The notes: a model not told the origin generated them from the letters alone. Counted from the first letter of the stretch, positions 1-8,060 are shown. The stretch: 64,000 nucleotides of DNA from a virus (IMGVR_UViG_3300031111_000003:1-64000); one strand, 5' to 3'. Made by a program: numbers and translations.

Positions 1-1
1 G

Positions 2-121
2 GGCAAGAGCTACGCCGGTCGGGCCGGTGGCCCGACCCCGTCGCTGAACGACGGCGACGAAGGCCCCGGTGACATGGCGCCCTGCGTCCTGGCCGAGACC
101 CAGGCCCCGAAAGACCAGTAG
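2..121 (+). CDS. C-terminal end of an unidentified head protein (partial)
   Basis: An open frame enters from the left edge and stops at TAG 119-121, leaving the last 39 residues. They are rich in Gly, Pro and Asp and end in APKDQ, which looks like a disordered tail. The next gene is a decoration protein and then the capsid gene, the place where a prohead protease or scaffold usually lies. The function is therefore guessed from position only. The N-terminal part must lie in sequence missing from this window, beyond its right end if the genome is circular. Confidence 0.6.
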   Translation, partial: GKSYAGRAGGPTPSLNDGDEGPGDMAPCVLAETQAPKDQ

Positions 122-159
122 GCCTTCAACCATAACGAGAGCACATAGGAGGATATACC

Positions 160-636
160 ATGAGCTCGTATCGCAACACGGTCGTCAAGGGTGATCCGAT
201 CACCAAGGAAGCCACCGCCGGGGGTACCCTGTATCCCGGGTATCTCGTGGTGCTCAACTCGTCTGGCAACCTGATCGCCCACGCTACGGCGGGCGGCAAC
301 GCCATCCCGCGTTTCTGCGTGGAGAACTCCGACATCGGCGATACCGTCGATGACACCTACGCCAGTGGTGACAACTGCAAGTACGTCGTGGCCCGGCCCG
401 GTGACGAGATCCAGGCCCGCATGGCTACCGGCCAGAACATTGCCATCGGCGACGCCCTGGTCTCCAATGCCAACGGCCAGCTCAAGGAGTACTCGGCCGA
501 GACCGTGACGGTGGACATGTCCAAGACCACCTCCACCTATACCGAGACCATCTACGATACCACGATCGTCGGTTACGCCCTCGAGGCCAATGCCTCGACC
601 AGCGCCAACGACAAGCTGCTCATCGAGGCCGCGTAA
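160..636 (+). CDS. Capsid decoration (cement) protein
   Basis: 158 residues, with AGGAGG ten bases before the ATG. The protein is small, beta-rich in appearance and full of Gly, Ala, Thr and Val, with segments such as GGTLYPGYLVV and GDALVSNANGQL. This pattern is typical of the small head-stabilising proteins encoded just before the major capsid gene. It should bind the outer surface of the mature capsid. There are Thr/Ser-rich stretches near residues 110-125 (TTSTYTET) and at the C terminus. Family membership was judged by composition, length and position, not by a match to a named structure. Confidence 0.65.
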   Translation: MSSYRNTVVKGDPITKEATAGGTLYPGYLVVLNSSGNLIAHATAGGNAIPRFCVENSDIGDTVDDTYASGDNCKYVVARPGDEIQARMATGQNIAIGDALVSNANGQLKEYSAETVTVDMSKTTSTYTETIYDTTIVGYALEANASTSANDKLLIEAA

Positions 637-669
637 GCGGACCCGCAAGCATCAAAAGGAGACAACGCT

Positions 670-1704
670 ATGAGAGCCAAAGTCAACGTGTCTTCGCCGA
701 AGGGTCTGTTCAGCATCGGGGCCGGTATGGAGCCGCGTCTCGTACAGAACCTGATCGCGAACGACTTCAACATCAATGGCCTGCGCACCAACGGTCTGCT
801 CCGCAAGGACGAGTGGAAGTTGTTGGACACCGCCATCATCCAGGCCACCATGCAGCGCCTGTCCGGCATCGCCGATCTGCGCGCCATGGGCCTGGTCCAC
901 AACTTGGGCGGCCTGGGCGTCCTCACGTCTGAGTGGGAGAACACCAGTGCGATGTCCGACGCCAACGTGGACATGAGCGGTGAGACCCCCGGACAGGAAG
1001 ACTCGATCGAGTTCACCACGCAGGGAGTCCCGGTGCCCATCATCCACAAGGGGTACCGGATCAACATCCGGCGTCTGATGGCCAGCCGCAAGCTCGGCCA
1101 GTCCATCGACACCGTCCAGGCCGCTGCCGCCACCCGGCGTGTCGTCCTCAAGCTTGAGGACATCCTGTTCAACGGCCTGACCCTGAAGAACGACTCCTAC
1201 TCCGTCTACGGCTACACCACGTTCCCCTCACGCTTGCGCACCAACATCGGCACCGCATGGGACGCCGCGTCCGGCCAGGATCCGGTCGCCGACGTCCTGC
1301 ACATGATCGAGACCGCCGCCGACGCGGGCTTCTACGGCCCGTTCAACCTGTACGTGCCCAGCAACTACTGGACCACCCTGATGGAGGACTACTCCGACTA
1401 CAAGAACGGCTCTTGGATGGATCGTCTGATGATGATCCCGCAGCTCAACGCCGTCAAGACGTCCGACGTCATCGAGTCCGACGAGGTCATTCTCGTGCAG
1501 ATGACTTCCGACGTCGTGGACCTGGCCTTGGGTCAGGACATCAGCAATGTAGAATGGAACAGCCTGGGCGGTCTCGTGTCCCACATGAAGGTCATGGGGG
1601 CCATGATCCCGCGCATGAAGAGCACCGAGGACGAGGATGGCAACACCGTTGCCGGCATCGTCCATGCCTTCGAGGCTGCGACCTCCACGACTACCACGGC
1701 CTAG
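670..1704 (+). CDS. Major capsid protein, HK97/encapsulin-like
   Basis: 344 residues, with AAAAGGAG before the ATG. It is the right size and in the right place (decoration protein upstream, connector genes downstream) for an HK97-fold major capsid protein. The segment around residues 155-185 (LKLEDILFNG, then YGYTTFPSR) and the later LYVPSNYW and MIPQLNAVKTSD stretches resemble the encapsulin-like branch of the fold. No long N-terminal delta domain is visible, so scaffolding is probably separate. The protein ends in a run of Ser/Thr (ATSTTTTA), a tail also seen in the tail-tube protein. Confidence 0.85.
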   Translation: MRAKVNVSSPKGLFSIGAGMEPRLVQNLIANDFNINGLRTNGLLRKDEWKLLDTAIIQATMQRLSGIADLRAMGLVHNLGGLGVLTSEWENTSAMSDANVDMSGETPGQEDSIEFTTQGVPVPIIHKGYRINIRRLMASRKLGQSIDTVQAAAATRRVVLKLEDILFNGLTLKNDSYSVYGYTTFPSRLRTNIGTAWDAASGQDPVADVLHMIETAADAGFYGPFNLYVPSNYWTTLMEDYSDYKNGSWMDRLMMIPQLNAVKTSDVIESDEVILVQMTSDVVDLALGQDISNVEWNSLGGLVSHMKVMGAMIPRMKSTEDEDGNTVAGIVHAFEAATSTTTTA

Positions 1705-1731
1705 TAGGTCGGTAACAAAGGAGTGTCCGCC

Positions 1732-2118
1732 ATGGCAAAGACCGAGCGCAAACCCTACCGGATGAAGAGTGGTTTGTACCGTCGTCGTGTGGACGGCGAG
1801 TCGCGGCTGTTCAAGCCGGGTGATGGGCAGGTGTTCTACCCCAGCTCGGCTGAGATCCGTCAGCTGGGTGACCAGATCGAACCGGTGGAAGGAGGGCGGA
1901 GGCGTCCCCCGCCCCCGAAACAGGCTCTGCCCCCTGAAAAAGAGAGCGACAATCGGGCCGACAAGTCCTCCGAAAAGGAAAACCCGACCCAGGTCCCGTC
2001 CCCGAAACCTGAAAAGCTGCAAGTGGAGCAGGAACTCGGCGGCGGTTGGTACTTGCTGACCGACGGCCGAAAGGTCCACGGCAAGGCGGCTCTCGGGGAG
2101 ACGCTGAAAAATGGCTAG
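1732..2118 (+). CDS. Hypothetical protein with a charged, proline-rich middle
   Basis: 128 residues. An in-frame GTG exists at 1723, but AAAGGAG lies nine bases before ATG 1732, so that start is chosen. Residues about 50-95 are low complexity (Pro, Arg, Lys, Glu) and likely disordered. The ends are better ordered (MKSGLYRRRVDG and GGWYLLTDGRKV). It lies between capsid and connector genes and its last codons overlap the next gene. It may be a head-associated or head-completion protein, but no family was recognised. Confidence 0.65.
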   Translation: MAKTERKPYRMKSGLYRRRVDGESRLFKPGDGQVFYPSSAEIRQLGDQIEPVEGGRRRPPPPKQALPPEKESDNRADKSSEKENPTQVPSPKPEKLQVEQELGGGWYLLTDGRKVHGKAALGETLKNG

Positions 2119-2479
2119 AGTTACGGCAGATGAGGTCCGTGCGATCATCGACGTTTCCACGGAGGTGACGGACCTCACTCCGTTCATCACGGCAGCAGGG
2201 TTGCTCGTTGACAAGGTGGATGAAAAGGCCATCTTGACTGATGCCCAGCTGAAAGAGGTGGAGCGGTGGCTTGCTGCCCACTACGTTGCCTTGCGTGACC
2301 CCCGCCGGGCCAGTGAAAAGGCTGGCTCGGTCGGGGAGTCATACCAATACAAGCTCGGACTCGGGCTTGAGGTGACGACATACGGTCAGCAGGCCATCAT
2401 GCTCGATACAACCGGGACGCTGTTCCAAATCAACAAGTACGGCGGGACACGTTCTGCCGTTCTGCAGGCGCTGACATGA
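2111..2479 (+). CDS. Head-tail connector (adaptor) protein, putative
   Basis: 122 residues overlapping the previous gene by 8 bases. The N-terminal half is helical (VTADEVRAIID, then LKEVERWLAAHYVALRD) and the C-terminal half carries a YGQQAIMLDTTGTL segment. This helix-helix-AAH pattern is common to gp6/gp15-type adaptors that dock under the portal. The next three genes have the sizes and order expected for head closure, tail completion and tail terminator proteins, which supports the call. It is expected to act in the neck of the virion. Confidence 0.6.
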   Translation: MARVTADEVRAIIDVSTEVTDLTPFITAAGLLVDKVDEKAILTDAQLKEVERWLAAHYVALRDPRRASEKAGSVGESYQYKLGLGLEVTTYGQQAIMLDTTGTLFQINKYGGTRSAVLQALT

Positions 2480-2835
2480 GTATCATCTCACGTATGCGCA
2501 AGCAACAGGCCACGTACTGGCCTGCGACTCCAGACATGTACGGGGGAGTCGCGTTTGGCTCCCCCATACTGGTGGAGTGCCGGTGGGAAGACATCACGGA
2601 AAACTTCATCGACGCTGAGGGGCGGGAAGCCGTCTCTCAAGCGAAAGTGTATGTAGACCAAGTCCTTAAAGTCGGAGGCTTTCTGGCTCTCGGCGATTAC
2701 ACCGGCGTAACTTCAACAACTACAACGGCGGAAGAACCCACGTTCATGCCGCCAGATGCAGCTCGTCCGATCCGCAAGTTCGAGAATCTGCCAAACCTGC
2801 GGGCGACCGAATACCTGAGGACAGCATGGCTCTAA
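2476..2835 (+). CDS. Head closure (stopper) protein, putative
   Basis: 119 residues, starting in an ATGA overlap with the adaptor gene. The segment PILVECRWEDITENF, an acidic loop and then AKVYVDQVLKVGGFLALG is the usual look of the small beta-barrel stopper proteins that seal the neck. A TSTTTTAEEP run around residues 80-90 resembles the Ser/Thr tails of the capsid and tube proteins but is internal here. Function rests on order and size. Confidence 0.55.
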   Translation: MSIISRMRKQQATYWPATPDMYGGVAFGSPILVECRWEDITENFIDAEGREAVSQAKVYVDQVLKVGGFLALGDYTGVTSTTTTAEEPTFMPPDAARPIRKFENLPNLRATEYLRTAWL

Positions 2836-3191
2836 GAGGGATGTCAATGGTACTAGGCAACGTGTCCCGCAAGATGGCCAAAGTGGCTGTTCGTGAGCGA
2901 GGGGCACTTGCCAAAGCGGCCCTGCTGGTGAAGCGGGGGTCGATGGAGCATTGCCCTGTAGGAGACACGGGCAACCTCGTGAACAGCCATGAAACGGAAG
3001 TGATGCCGGACGGTGCATTCGGTTCCAGGGCTGAAATTCGTGTGACGGCGGACTACGCTGTGTACGTGCACGAAATGCCAGAGACGTACCACTTCCGCAA
3101 GCCCGGTTCTGGTCCCAAGTTCCTGGAGCGGGCCTTGTTCGAAAACCAGAAACGTGTGTTCGACATCTTGGTAAGGGAGGGACGGATATGA
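2826..3191 (+). CDS. Tail completion / neck protein, HK97 gp10-like
   Basis: 121 residues overlapping its neighbours on both sides. The sequence has a basic helical start, CPVGDTGNLVNSHE (residues about 40-55), then ITADYA-like VTADYAVYVHEMPE and a KFLERALFE segment. This P-V-D-T-G-x-L-x-x-S followed by YAxYVHE arrangement is the hallmark of HK97 gp10-type neck proteins. It should sit between the head-closure ring and the tail tube. Confidence 0.75.
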   Translation: MALRGMSMVLGNVSRKMAKVAVRERGALAKAALLVKRGSMEHCPVGDTGNLVNSHETEVMPDGAFGSRAEIRVTADYAVYVHEMPETYHFRKPGSGPKFLERALFENQKRVFDILVREGRI

Positions 3192-3577
3192 GCTCGCCCG
3201 CCGTGGACATGGCCACAGCCCTGCAGAGTGCTGGTGTGGGTACGACTGGCGTTGACATCTTCGTCAATGTGCAGCCGACGGATCCAGACCAGTGCATCAC
3301 GCTCCGGGACACCGGATCGTGGCGGGAGCCTGAAAAGGGGTTGGACCTCTACTACCCCTTGGTGCAGGCCTTGATTCGTGGTGGTCCGAACCAGTTCGTC
3401 CCAACATATGCACTGGCAGAAACGGTCCGGGATACTATCCTGGGACTGTCGCCGCAAACGATCAACCTGACTAAGTACAACGGGTTTTGGTGCAATAGCG
3501 ATATCCTGACCTTGGGGCAGGACCAGCAGCGCCGCAACCTGTTTTCCGTCAACTTCCGTTTGATGCGGAGCACATAG
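3188..3577 (+). CDS. Tail terminator / minor capsid-type protein
   Basis: 129 residues, ATGA overlap with the gp10-like gene. The size, the alpha/beta appearance (DLYYPLVQALIRGG; FSVNFRLMRST at the end) and the location just before the tail-tube gene fit a tail terminator, the hexamer that caps the tube and joins it to the neck. No catalytic motif is seen. The identification is positional with some resemblance to the Minor_capsid_3 type. Confidence 0.6.
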   Translation: MSSPAVDMATALQSAGVGTTGVDIFVNVQPTDPDQCITLRDTGSWREPEKGLDLYYPLVQALIRGGPNQFVPTYALAETVRDTILGLSPQTINLTKYNGFWCNSDILTLGQDQQRRNLFSVNFRLMRST

Positions 3578-3590
3578 GAGGATCAACGCC

Positions 3591-4025
3591 ATGTCTGATG
3601 CTTTCAGTGGTGTCGGAACAGTACTTTACCGAGAGGACACACCCGGTTCGTGGTCGTCCCTCGGTGAAGTCCGGAACATTTCCGGCCCCGGCATGAGCCG
3701 CGAGACCATTGACGTCACCAGCCTGAACTCGACCGGCGGTTACCGCGAGTTCATCACGGGCTTCCGTGATGGTGGCGAGGTGACCTTGGGCATGCTGATG
3801 ACCAACGCTGCTTATGACAAACTGATGACTGACTTCGAATCGGACACGGTGGTCGACTACAAGATCGTGCTGCCGGACGACGACGAGTCCACGTTCAGCT
3901 TCTCGGGCCTGGTCACCAACATCCCGCTCAACATTCAGCCCGACGATGCGGTCATGGTCGACGTCACCATCAAGGTAACCGGCGCCACTGACTTCTACGC
4001 CGGTTCGACCACCACGACCACCTAG
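3591..4025 (+). CDS. Major tail tube protein
   Basis: 144 residues, AGGAGG nine bases upstream. The features of a long-tail tube protein are visible: GPGMSRETIDVTSLNS, the GYREFITGFRDGGEVTLG strand pair, and a C-terminal FSGLVTNIPLN...VMVDVTIKVTG segment. Many copies stack to make the tube. It ends in GSTTTTT, a Ser/Thr tail like that of the capsid protein. The next gene, only 15 bases away, is a glycosyltransferase, which is unusual; a tail assembly chaperone would be expected here. Confidence 0.85.
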   Translation: MSDAFSGVGTVLYREDTPGSWSSLGEVRNISGPGMSRETIDVTSLNSTGGYREFITGFRDGGEVTLGMLMTNAAYDKLMTDFESDTVVDYKIVLPDDDESTFSFSGLVTNIPLNIQPDDAVMVDVTIKVTGATDFYAGSTTTTT

Positions 4026-4040
4026 AACATGGAGTAGGGG

Positions 4041-5318
4041 ATGGAACACCATCAGCCCAGGATCGGGATTCTGACCCACTTCAATAGTTACCAGGCCGGG
4101 TACGCTCTGTCCGTTGGTTGGCATGAGCGTGCCCGGCTCCTGGAGTACTACGACCAGGACTTCGAGTTCTTGGTCAACGAAACGTGTCCGCCCGATCTTT
4201 ACCCGAGGCAGAGGAGTTGTCTAAAGTCCATCCCGAAGGACGAGGACTTTGACAAGCGCGTCCGGTTCTTCCGCAAGGATTATCGCAGAGTGTTGGAGCC
4301 GTACGACATCATAATGACCGCAGACCTCATCTACCAAGGCAAAGGCAATTTCCTGGCTTGGAATGCGGCCATGCGGCAGGCCAACGAGGACTTCAAGGCC
4401 CGTGGTCAGCACAAGTATTGGCTCCACTGGATCCATTCGGCGTTCAACAAGCCCAAGAGAGCCCCGTACCCCGAATCCCTGCGGTTCACCCCTATGGAGA
4501 ACTCGACACTCGTGTACATGAACGAGTCCGAGAAGTGGGGTGTGGCACAACAGTACGGGGTGCCAGAGGAAGACGTGGCGTGTGTCTGCAATCCCAAGGA
4601 CTTCCGCAGCCAGATGGGATTTCACGACTACGCATGGCAGATCACCAAGATGCTGGACATTCCGAACAAGCAGGTCGTCCAGATCTTCCCGTTCTGCATC
4701 ACGCGGGCTGACGCCAAGGGGCTGAACGAAGTCCTGCATATCCACGCCGCCCTCAAGCGCCAGGGGGCTTCCATCGCCCTGATCTTGGCCAACGCTAACG
4801 CGCGGGCGCATGCCTTCCAAATCCAGCGCAAGAAGGAGCTGGCTGAGCGTCTTGGGCTGGCCTACGGAGAGGACTACATTTTCACCAGCGACATCGTGGA
4901 TCAGAAGGGGCCGCTGCCCCGGCAGGCGGTGATGAACCTGTTCAGCGTCGCCAACGTATTCGTTTTCGGTAGCTGGCGGGAGGTTTGTCCCAACGTGCTG
5001 TTGGAAGCCAAGATTTCCGGCAACCTGCTCGTCGTCAATGAGAACCTCGCGCCCGGCGTGGAGTTCGCAGGCGAAGACGCCATTCTGTTCAAGGCAACGG
5101 CCAAGATTCCTGGCGAGCCTGACGCCCGATCCGGCGACAGGATCAAAGTCCGCAACGGTGAGGACTACTACGACAAGCTGGCCCGCCGAATCTTGGATCG
5201 TCTGCCAAGCAGGGAGCACGTTTGGGAGTTCGGTTTCGAACGGATTTGGGACACGCAGCTTGTTCCGTTGCTAGTGCATGCTGTCAATCATTCGGGGGAG
5301 TCATGTCAGACTTTGTAA
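4041..5318 (+). CDS. GT4-like (GT-B fold) glycosyltransferase
   Basis: 425 residues. The C-terminal half carries the GT4 donor-site pattern: VANVFVFGSWREVCPNVLLE, where the two acidic residues (E in REV and E after LL) match the E-x7-E motif, followed by SGNLLVVNEN and FAGEDAILF. The N-terminal half (residues 1-200) is an alpha/beta acceptor domain beginning RIGILTHFNSYQAGYA. It should move a sugar from a nucleotide donor to an unknown acceptor in the host cytoplasm. It opens an island of four sugar/sulfate-transfer genes inserted between the tail tube and tail chaperone genes. Its end overlaps the sulfotransferase start. Confidence 0.8.
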   Translation: MEHHQPRIGILTHFNSYQAGYALSVGWHERARLLEYYDQDFEFLVNETCPPDLYPRQRSCLKSIPKDEDFDKRVRFFRKDYRRVLEPYDIIMTADLIYQGKGNFLAWNAAMRQANEDFKARGQHKYWLHWIHSAFNKPKRAPYPESLRFTPMENSTLVYMNESEKWGVAQQYGVPEEDVACVCNPKDFRSQMGFHDYAWQITKMLDIPNKQVVQIFPFCITRADAKGLNEVLHIHAALKRQGASIALILANANARAHAFQIQRKKELAERLGLAYGEDYIFTSDIVDQKGPLPRQAVMNLFSVANVFVFGSWREVCPNVLLEAKISGNLLVVNENLAPGVEFAGEDAILFKATAKIPGEPDARSGDRIKVRNGEDYYDKLARRILDRLPSREHVWEFGFERIWDTQLVPLLVHAVNHSGESCQTL

Positions 5319-5887
5319 AATCCGTCACCGGACACAAGATGCGGCCCGTGCCGAAGTGTTTCATCGTGCTCGGTATGCATCGCTCGGCGACCAGCCTTGT
5401 TGCTCAAGGCCTCAGTCAAGTCGGTGTGAATATGGGGGACGTATCCCGGTTCCATTGGGAGGACCAGCAGTTCATGCGGCTAAATGATAAGATTCTCAAG
5501 GCTGCCGGGGGTAGTTGGTGTTGCCCACCGCCCGAGGATGAGATTATCAATGCTGGGCTGCAATACCGGATGGAAATACTGGCAATCGTCCGTCAGACTC
5601 AGCAGAAAGCAATCTCCAACAAGACTTACTTGTGGGGCTGGAAGGATCCGCGAAATTGTTTGACGGCCAAGTTGTATCTTCCCCTGGTGGAGAATCTCCA
5701 CTTCGTTTACATCCAGCGGGAGGTGCTGGATGTGGCACAGTCTCTGGCCAGGCGCAACAAGTTTACCCTCAACCGGGGGATCAAATTGGCGCGGGAGTAC
5801 AACCGTCGAGCGCTGGAGTTGCTCAGTTGGTGGGATGGGGTGAGTTACGGCAAGGCCAAGTGCATGAAGCCGGAGGTGGTTGAGTGA
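5303..5887 (+). CDS. Sulfotransferase-family protein (PAPS-dependent)
   Basis: 194 residues; the ATG at 5303 is preferred because GGGGGAG precedes it, although the frame opens at 5222. Near the N terminus, FIVLGMHRSATSLVA matches the 5'-phosphosulfate binding loop, WGWKDPRN is a typical central motif, and FVYIQREVLDVAQSL matches the 3'-phosphate region of the sulfotransferase family. It would transfer sulfate from PAPS to a sugar or other hydroxyl. At 194 residues it is short for the family. It overlaps both neighbours, suggesting one operon with the transferases. Confidence 0.8.
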   Translation: MSDFVKSVTGHKMRPVPKCFIVLGMHRSATSLVAQGLSQVGVNMGDVSRFHWEDQQFMRLNDKILKAAGGSWCCPPPEDEIINAGLQYRMEILAIVRQTQQKAISNKTYLWGWKDPRNCLTAKLYLPLVENLHFVYIQREVLDVAQSLARRNKFTLNRGIKLAREYNRRALELLSWWDGVSYGKAKCMKPEVVE

Positions 5888-6711
5888 TGTACCACCCGCC
5901 TGTTCCTACTCCGGAAAGAGACCGGACAGTATTTGCTTTGGAGAAGCAGCACGTCGGCGAGACGGTGTTCATCATAGGAGCCGGGCCGCAGTTGCTGTTC
6001 TTAACTCAGCCGCAGATGCAGCAGCTCAGTGGGAGTACCGCCATCGGTCTTAACATGGTGCCATACCGCATCCCGACTAAGTACTTCCTGTCGTCTTATG
6101 TAGCGATGGGGGTTTTCGCAGAATGCGAATATGAACGACGGGAGTACAAGGCTCTCTTATTGCATCTGTGCTGCTCCAAGGGGATGCGGTCCTTCGGCAA
6201 TCTGACTCCTATTGGCAAACGGCAGTATCAGGGATTCCTGGAGCGGGACTTTCGGGGTGGTTCACATGTTCGGACCAGTAAGAATGTGGCGCTGGCAGCG
6301 ACACATCTTGCTCACATTATGGGAGCTAATCGGATCGTTTACGTCGGAGTCGAGCAGAACGACTGGCGGCATTTCTACCAATACTTGCCGGATGTGCATC
6401 TGCGGGCTGTGGCGGACGTTGAGAAAACCTTACGCTCCGGAACGGATCTCGCCAAGCATCTGACACGGCGTTGGCAGGATTATCGGGATCGATACCTCAA
6501 GCAGTTTGCACTTCGTAATGGCAACGAACCGCCACGCCGCAATTGGGGACGGGATGGAATCTTTGCGGAGTACATCACCACGTTACAGGAGCGTGGTGTG
6601 GATGTCATAGCGACCATGTGGGACTCCACCCCCCGCCGGGCGGGGGCTAGGTACGTCCCGCTGGTTAAAATTTTACACGAGGAGCGTCAGACATGCGCGT
6701 TGCCGGCCTGA
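5884..6711 (+). CDS. Putative glycosyltransferase-like protein (GT42/DUF115-type nucleotide-binding fold)
   Basis: 275 residues, starting with an ATGATG inside the previous stop. The N-terminal ETVFIIGAGPQLLFL is a Rossmann-like glycine loop, followed later by TSKNVALAATHLAHIMGA and NRIVYVGVEQND. This spacing (glycine loop, then a Ser/Thr-containing helix, then a YxxGxxxxD strand) is seen in CST-type sialyltransferases and DUF115 proteins. The exact reaction is not readable. Base composition of this and the preceding gene looks more A/T-rich than the head genes. Position in the sugar island supports a role in glycan building. Confidence 0.5.
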   Translation: MMYHPPVPTPERDRTVFALEKQHVGETVFIIGAGPQLLFLTQPQMQQLSGSTAIGLNMVPYRIPTKYFLSSYVAMGVFAECEYERREYKALLLHLCCSKGMRSFGNLTPIGKRQYQGFLERDFRGGSHVRTSKNVALAATHLAHIMGANRIVYVGVEQNDWRHFYQYLPDVHLRAVADVEKTLRSGTDLAKHLTRRWQDYRDRYLKQFALRNGNEPPRRNWGRDGIFAEYITTLQERGVDVIATMWDSTPRRAGARYVPLVKILHEERQTCALPA

Positions 6712-7280
6712 TGGCGATAAGCGACTTCTCCATGGCCACTACCATGGTCGCAGACCTTGCGCAGTACTGCGATACGTTAGTCTTGCGGTTTGACAAGATC
6801 ACCGGGTGCAAGCAGCTTTACAAGGAATGTGTGGCTTCCATTCCGCCGACGGTCAAAGACGTGATCGGCGTTCGGGGCCGGGAGAAGTGGAACCGCTGGA
6901 ACTGGCGCGAGCAACTGGTCCGGGCATTGGATCCGGTGAAGCCGGATGTGGTTTTGTTCCCGGACTCGGATGAGCGGTACGGAGAGGGTTTCGCCGGAGA
7001 GCTATCCGCGTTCATGGATTCGCAGCGGCACATGATGATGTTTGACTATGAAATGGTCGTGGACAATCCAGGTCGTAAAGTCCGCAAGTACCCCGGCGCA
7101 CGCCACTGTAAGGCGTTCAAATGGATTCCGAACATTGGCTACCGACCGTACAAGGGATATGCCAGGCCGACGTGGCCTGGCAAGGGCTGTATGGCCTGGC
7201 TGGCAGACACCAAAATTCACCACTATTGCTTCTATACGCCTGAAATGGAGGCGGAGAAGCTCAACAACCTGCACAAGTAG
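6693..7280 (+). CDS. GT2-like (GT-A fold) glycosyltransferase, short
   Basis: 195 residues, overlapping the previous gene by 19 bases; ATG 6693 follows GAGGAGCG. The order DLAQYCDTLVLRFDKITG, WREQLVRALDP, then DVVLFPDSDERYG looks like a GT-A domain in which DSD serves as the metal-binding DxD. A C-terminal KGCMAWLADTKIHHYC segment with two His and a Cys may complete the site. It is small for a full GT2 enzyme. It is the last gene of the sugar island, followed by the tail chaperone gene. Confidence 0.6.
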   Translation: MRVAGLMAISDFSMATTMVADLAQYCDTLVLRFDKITGCKQLYKECVASIPPTVKDVIGVRGREKWNRWNWREQLVRALDPVKPDVVLFPDSDERYGEGFAGELSAFMDSQRHMMMFDYEMVVDNPGRKVRKYPGARHCKAFKWIPNIGYRPYKGYARPTWPGKGCMAWLADTKIHHYCFYTPEMEAEKLNNLHK

Positions 7281-7289
7281 GAGGCAGTC

Positions 7290-7706
7290 ATGGAACAGGA
7301 ACTGAAGTTGTTGGGTCGGGATGACATTCTTGGCACCAAGGACAGGATCTTTGACTACGTCGGCTGTCCTGAGTGGGGAGGAAAGGTTCGTGTCCGCTCC
7401 CTCTCCGCCCAGGAGAACGACGAGTATGAGATCTCCATCTATGAGAACAACCTCCCGGCGGTGGAGGGAGAGAAGCCCAAGGAGCGCAACGTCAAGGCAG
7501 TCCTGGTGGCGCTCAGTGTCGTGGACGAAAAGGGTCGTTGCTTGTTTACCACGGCTGACATCAAGGAACTGGGCAAGAAGTCCAATGCCCCGATCGTGCG
7601 CATCTGGCGGAAGGTCCGCCAGATTTCTGGTATTGGTGAAGGTGCCGTGGATCGGGCCGAAAAAAACTCCGAGACAGGCCAGAGCGGCGATTCGACTTCC
7701 GATTAG
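7290..7706 (+). CDS. Tail assembly chaperone (lambda G-like)
   Basis: 138 residues, AGGAGG before ATG. The body (KVRVRSLSAQENDEYEIS, then AVLVALSVVDEKG and FTTADIKELGKKSNAPI) is the usual form of phage tail assembly chaperones, placed directly before the tape measure gene once the frameshift partner is counted. It should bind the tape measure protein and recruit tube subunits. Near its end, codons AAA-AAC preceded by A (7661-7667) form a slippery heptamer that lets a fraction of ribosomes continue in the -1 frame. Confidence 0.8.
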   Translation: MEQELKLLGRDDILGTKDRIFDYVGCPEWGGKVRVRSLSAQENDEYEISIYENNLPAVEGEKPKERNVKAVLVALSVVDEKGRCLFTTADIKELGKKSNAPIVRIWRKVRQISGIGEGAVDRAEKNSETGQSGDSTSD

Positions 7707-8059
7707 CTCTGCGCCTGGGTATGACCGTGGCTGAGATGAATTCCAAGATGAGTTCAATGGAGAAAACAGAATGGAAAGCGTTTTTCAAATTGGAGCCATG
7801 GGGCAGGCAGGCGGAAGACACCGGGTCTGCTATTGTTGCTGCCACCTTGGCCAACATCAACCGGCAGAAGGGGTGCAGGCCGTTCAGCCCCTTGGACTTC
7901 ACCATGGATTGGTCTGGGGAACTGGCGGTGCTGCGGTCTCCGAAGCAGTCAACAGAAACGATGAAGACGTTGCTCAAGGGTCTTCACAAGGAACAGCAGC
8001 GTAAACTCGGCCGCAACAAGGGAAAGAAACGAAAACGCAAGAAGGACAAGGGGAAGTAG
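7290..8059 (+). CDS. Tail assembly chaperone frameshift product (lambda GT-like)
   Basis: Slipping back one base on A-AAA-AAC (7661-7667) joins G codon 126 to the -1 frame, which stays open from 7667 to TAG 8057-8059, giving about 256 residues. The -1 frame just after the slip reads LRDRPERRFDFRLALRLGM, then TVAEMNSKMSSMEKTEW and FFKLEPWG. This is the characteristic T-domain pattern (LALRLGMTVAEL...MSSxExxEW...LEPWG). Its first part lies upstream of any ATG in this frame, so it can only be translated by frameshifting. The C terminus is a run of Lys/Arg. Confidence 0.8.
7661..7667 (+). promoter_or_regulatory. -1 ribosomal frameshift slippery site A AAA AAC
   Basis: Within a run of seven A (7660-7666) followed by C, the zero frame reads GAA AAA AAC. 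The heptamer A-AAA-AAC therefore has the correct X-XXY-YYZ phase for tandem -1 slippage. The frame entered after the slip has no stop until 8057 and encodes a recognisable T domain. I did not identify a downstream pseudoknot by eye. Confidence 0.75.
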
Positions 8060-8060
8060 G

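Noticed and set aside
1228-2232. 334-codon minus-strand frame over capsid and downstream genes
   Set aside because: Antisense to the capsid gene and to well-supported overlapping genes; no start signal.
4221-5219. 332-codon minus-strand frame in the glycosyltransferase gene
   Set aside because: Shadow frame of the GT4-like gene; no motif and no ribosome site.
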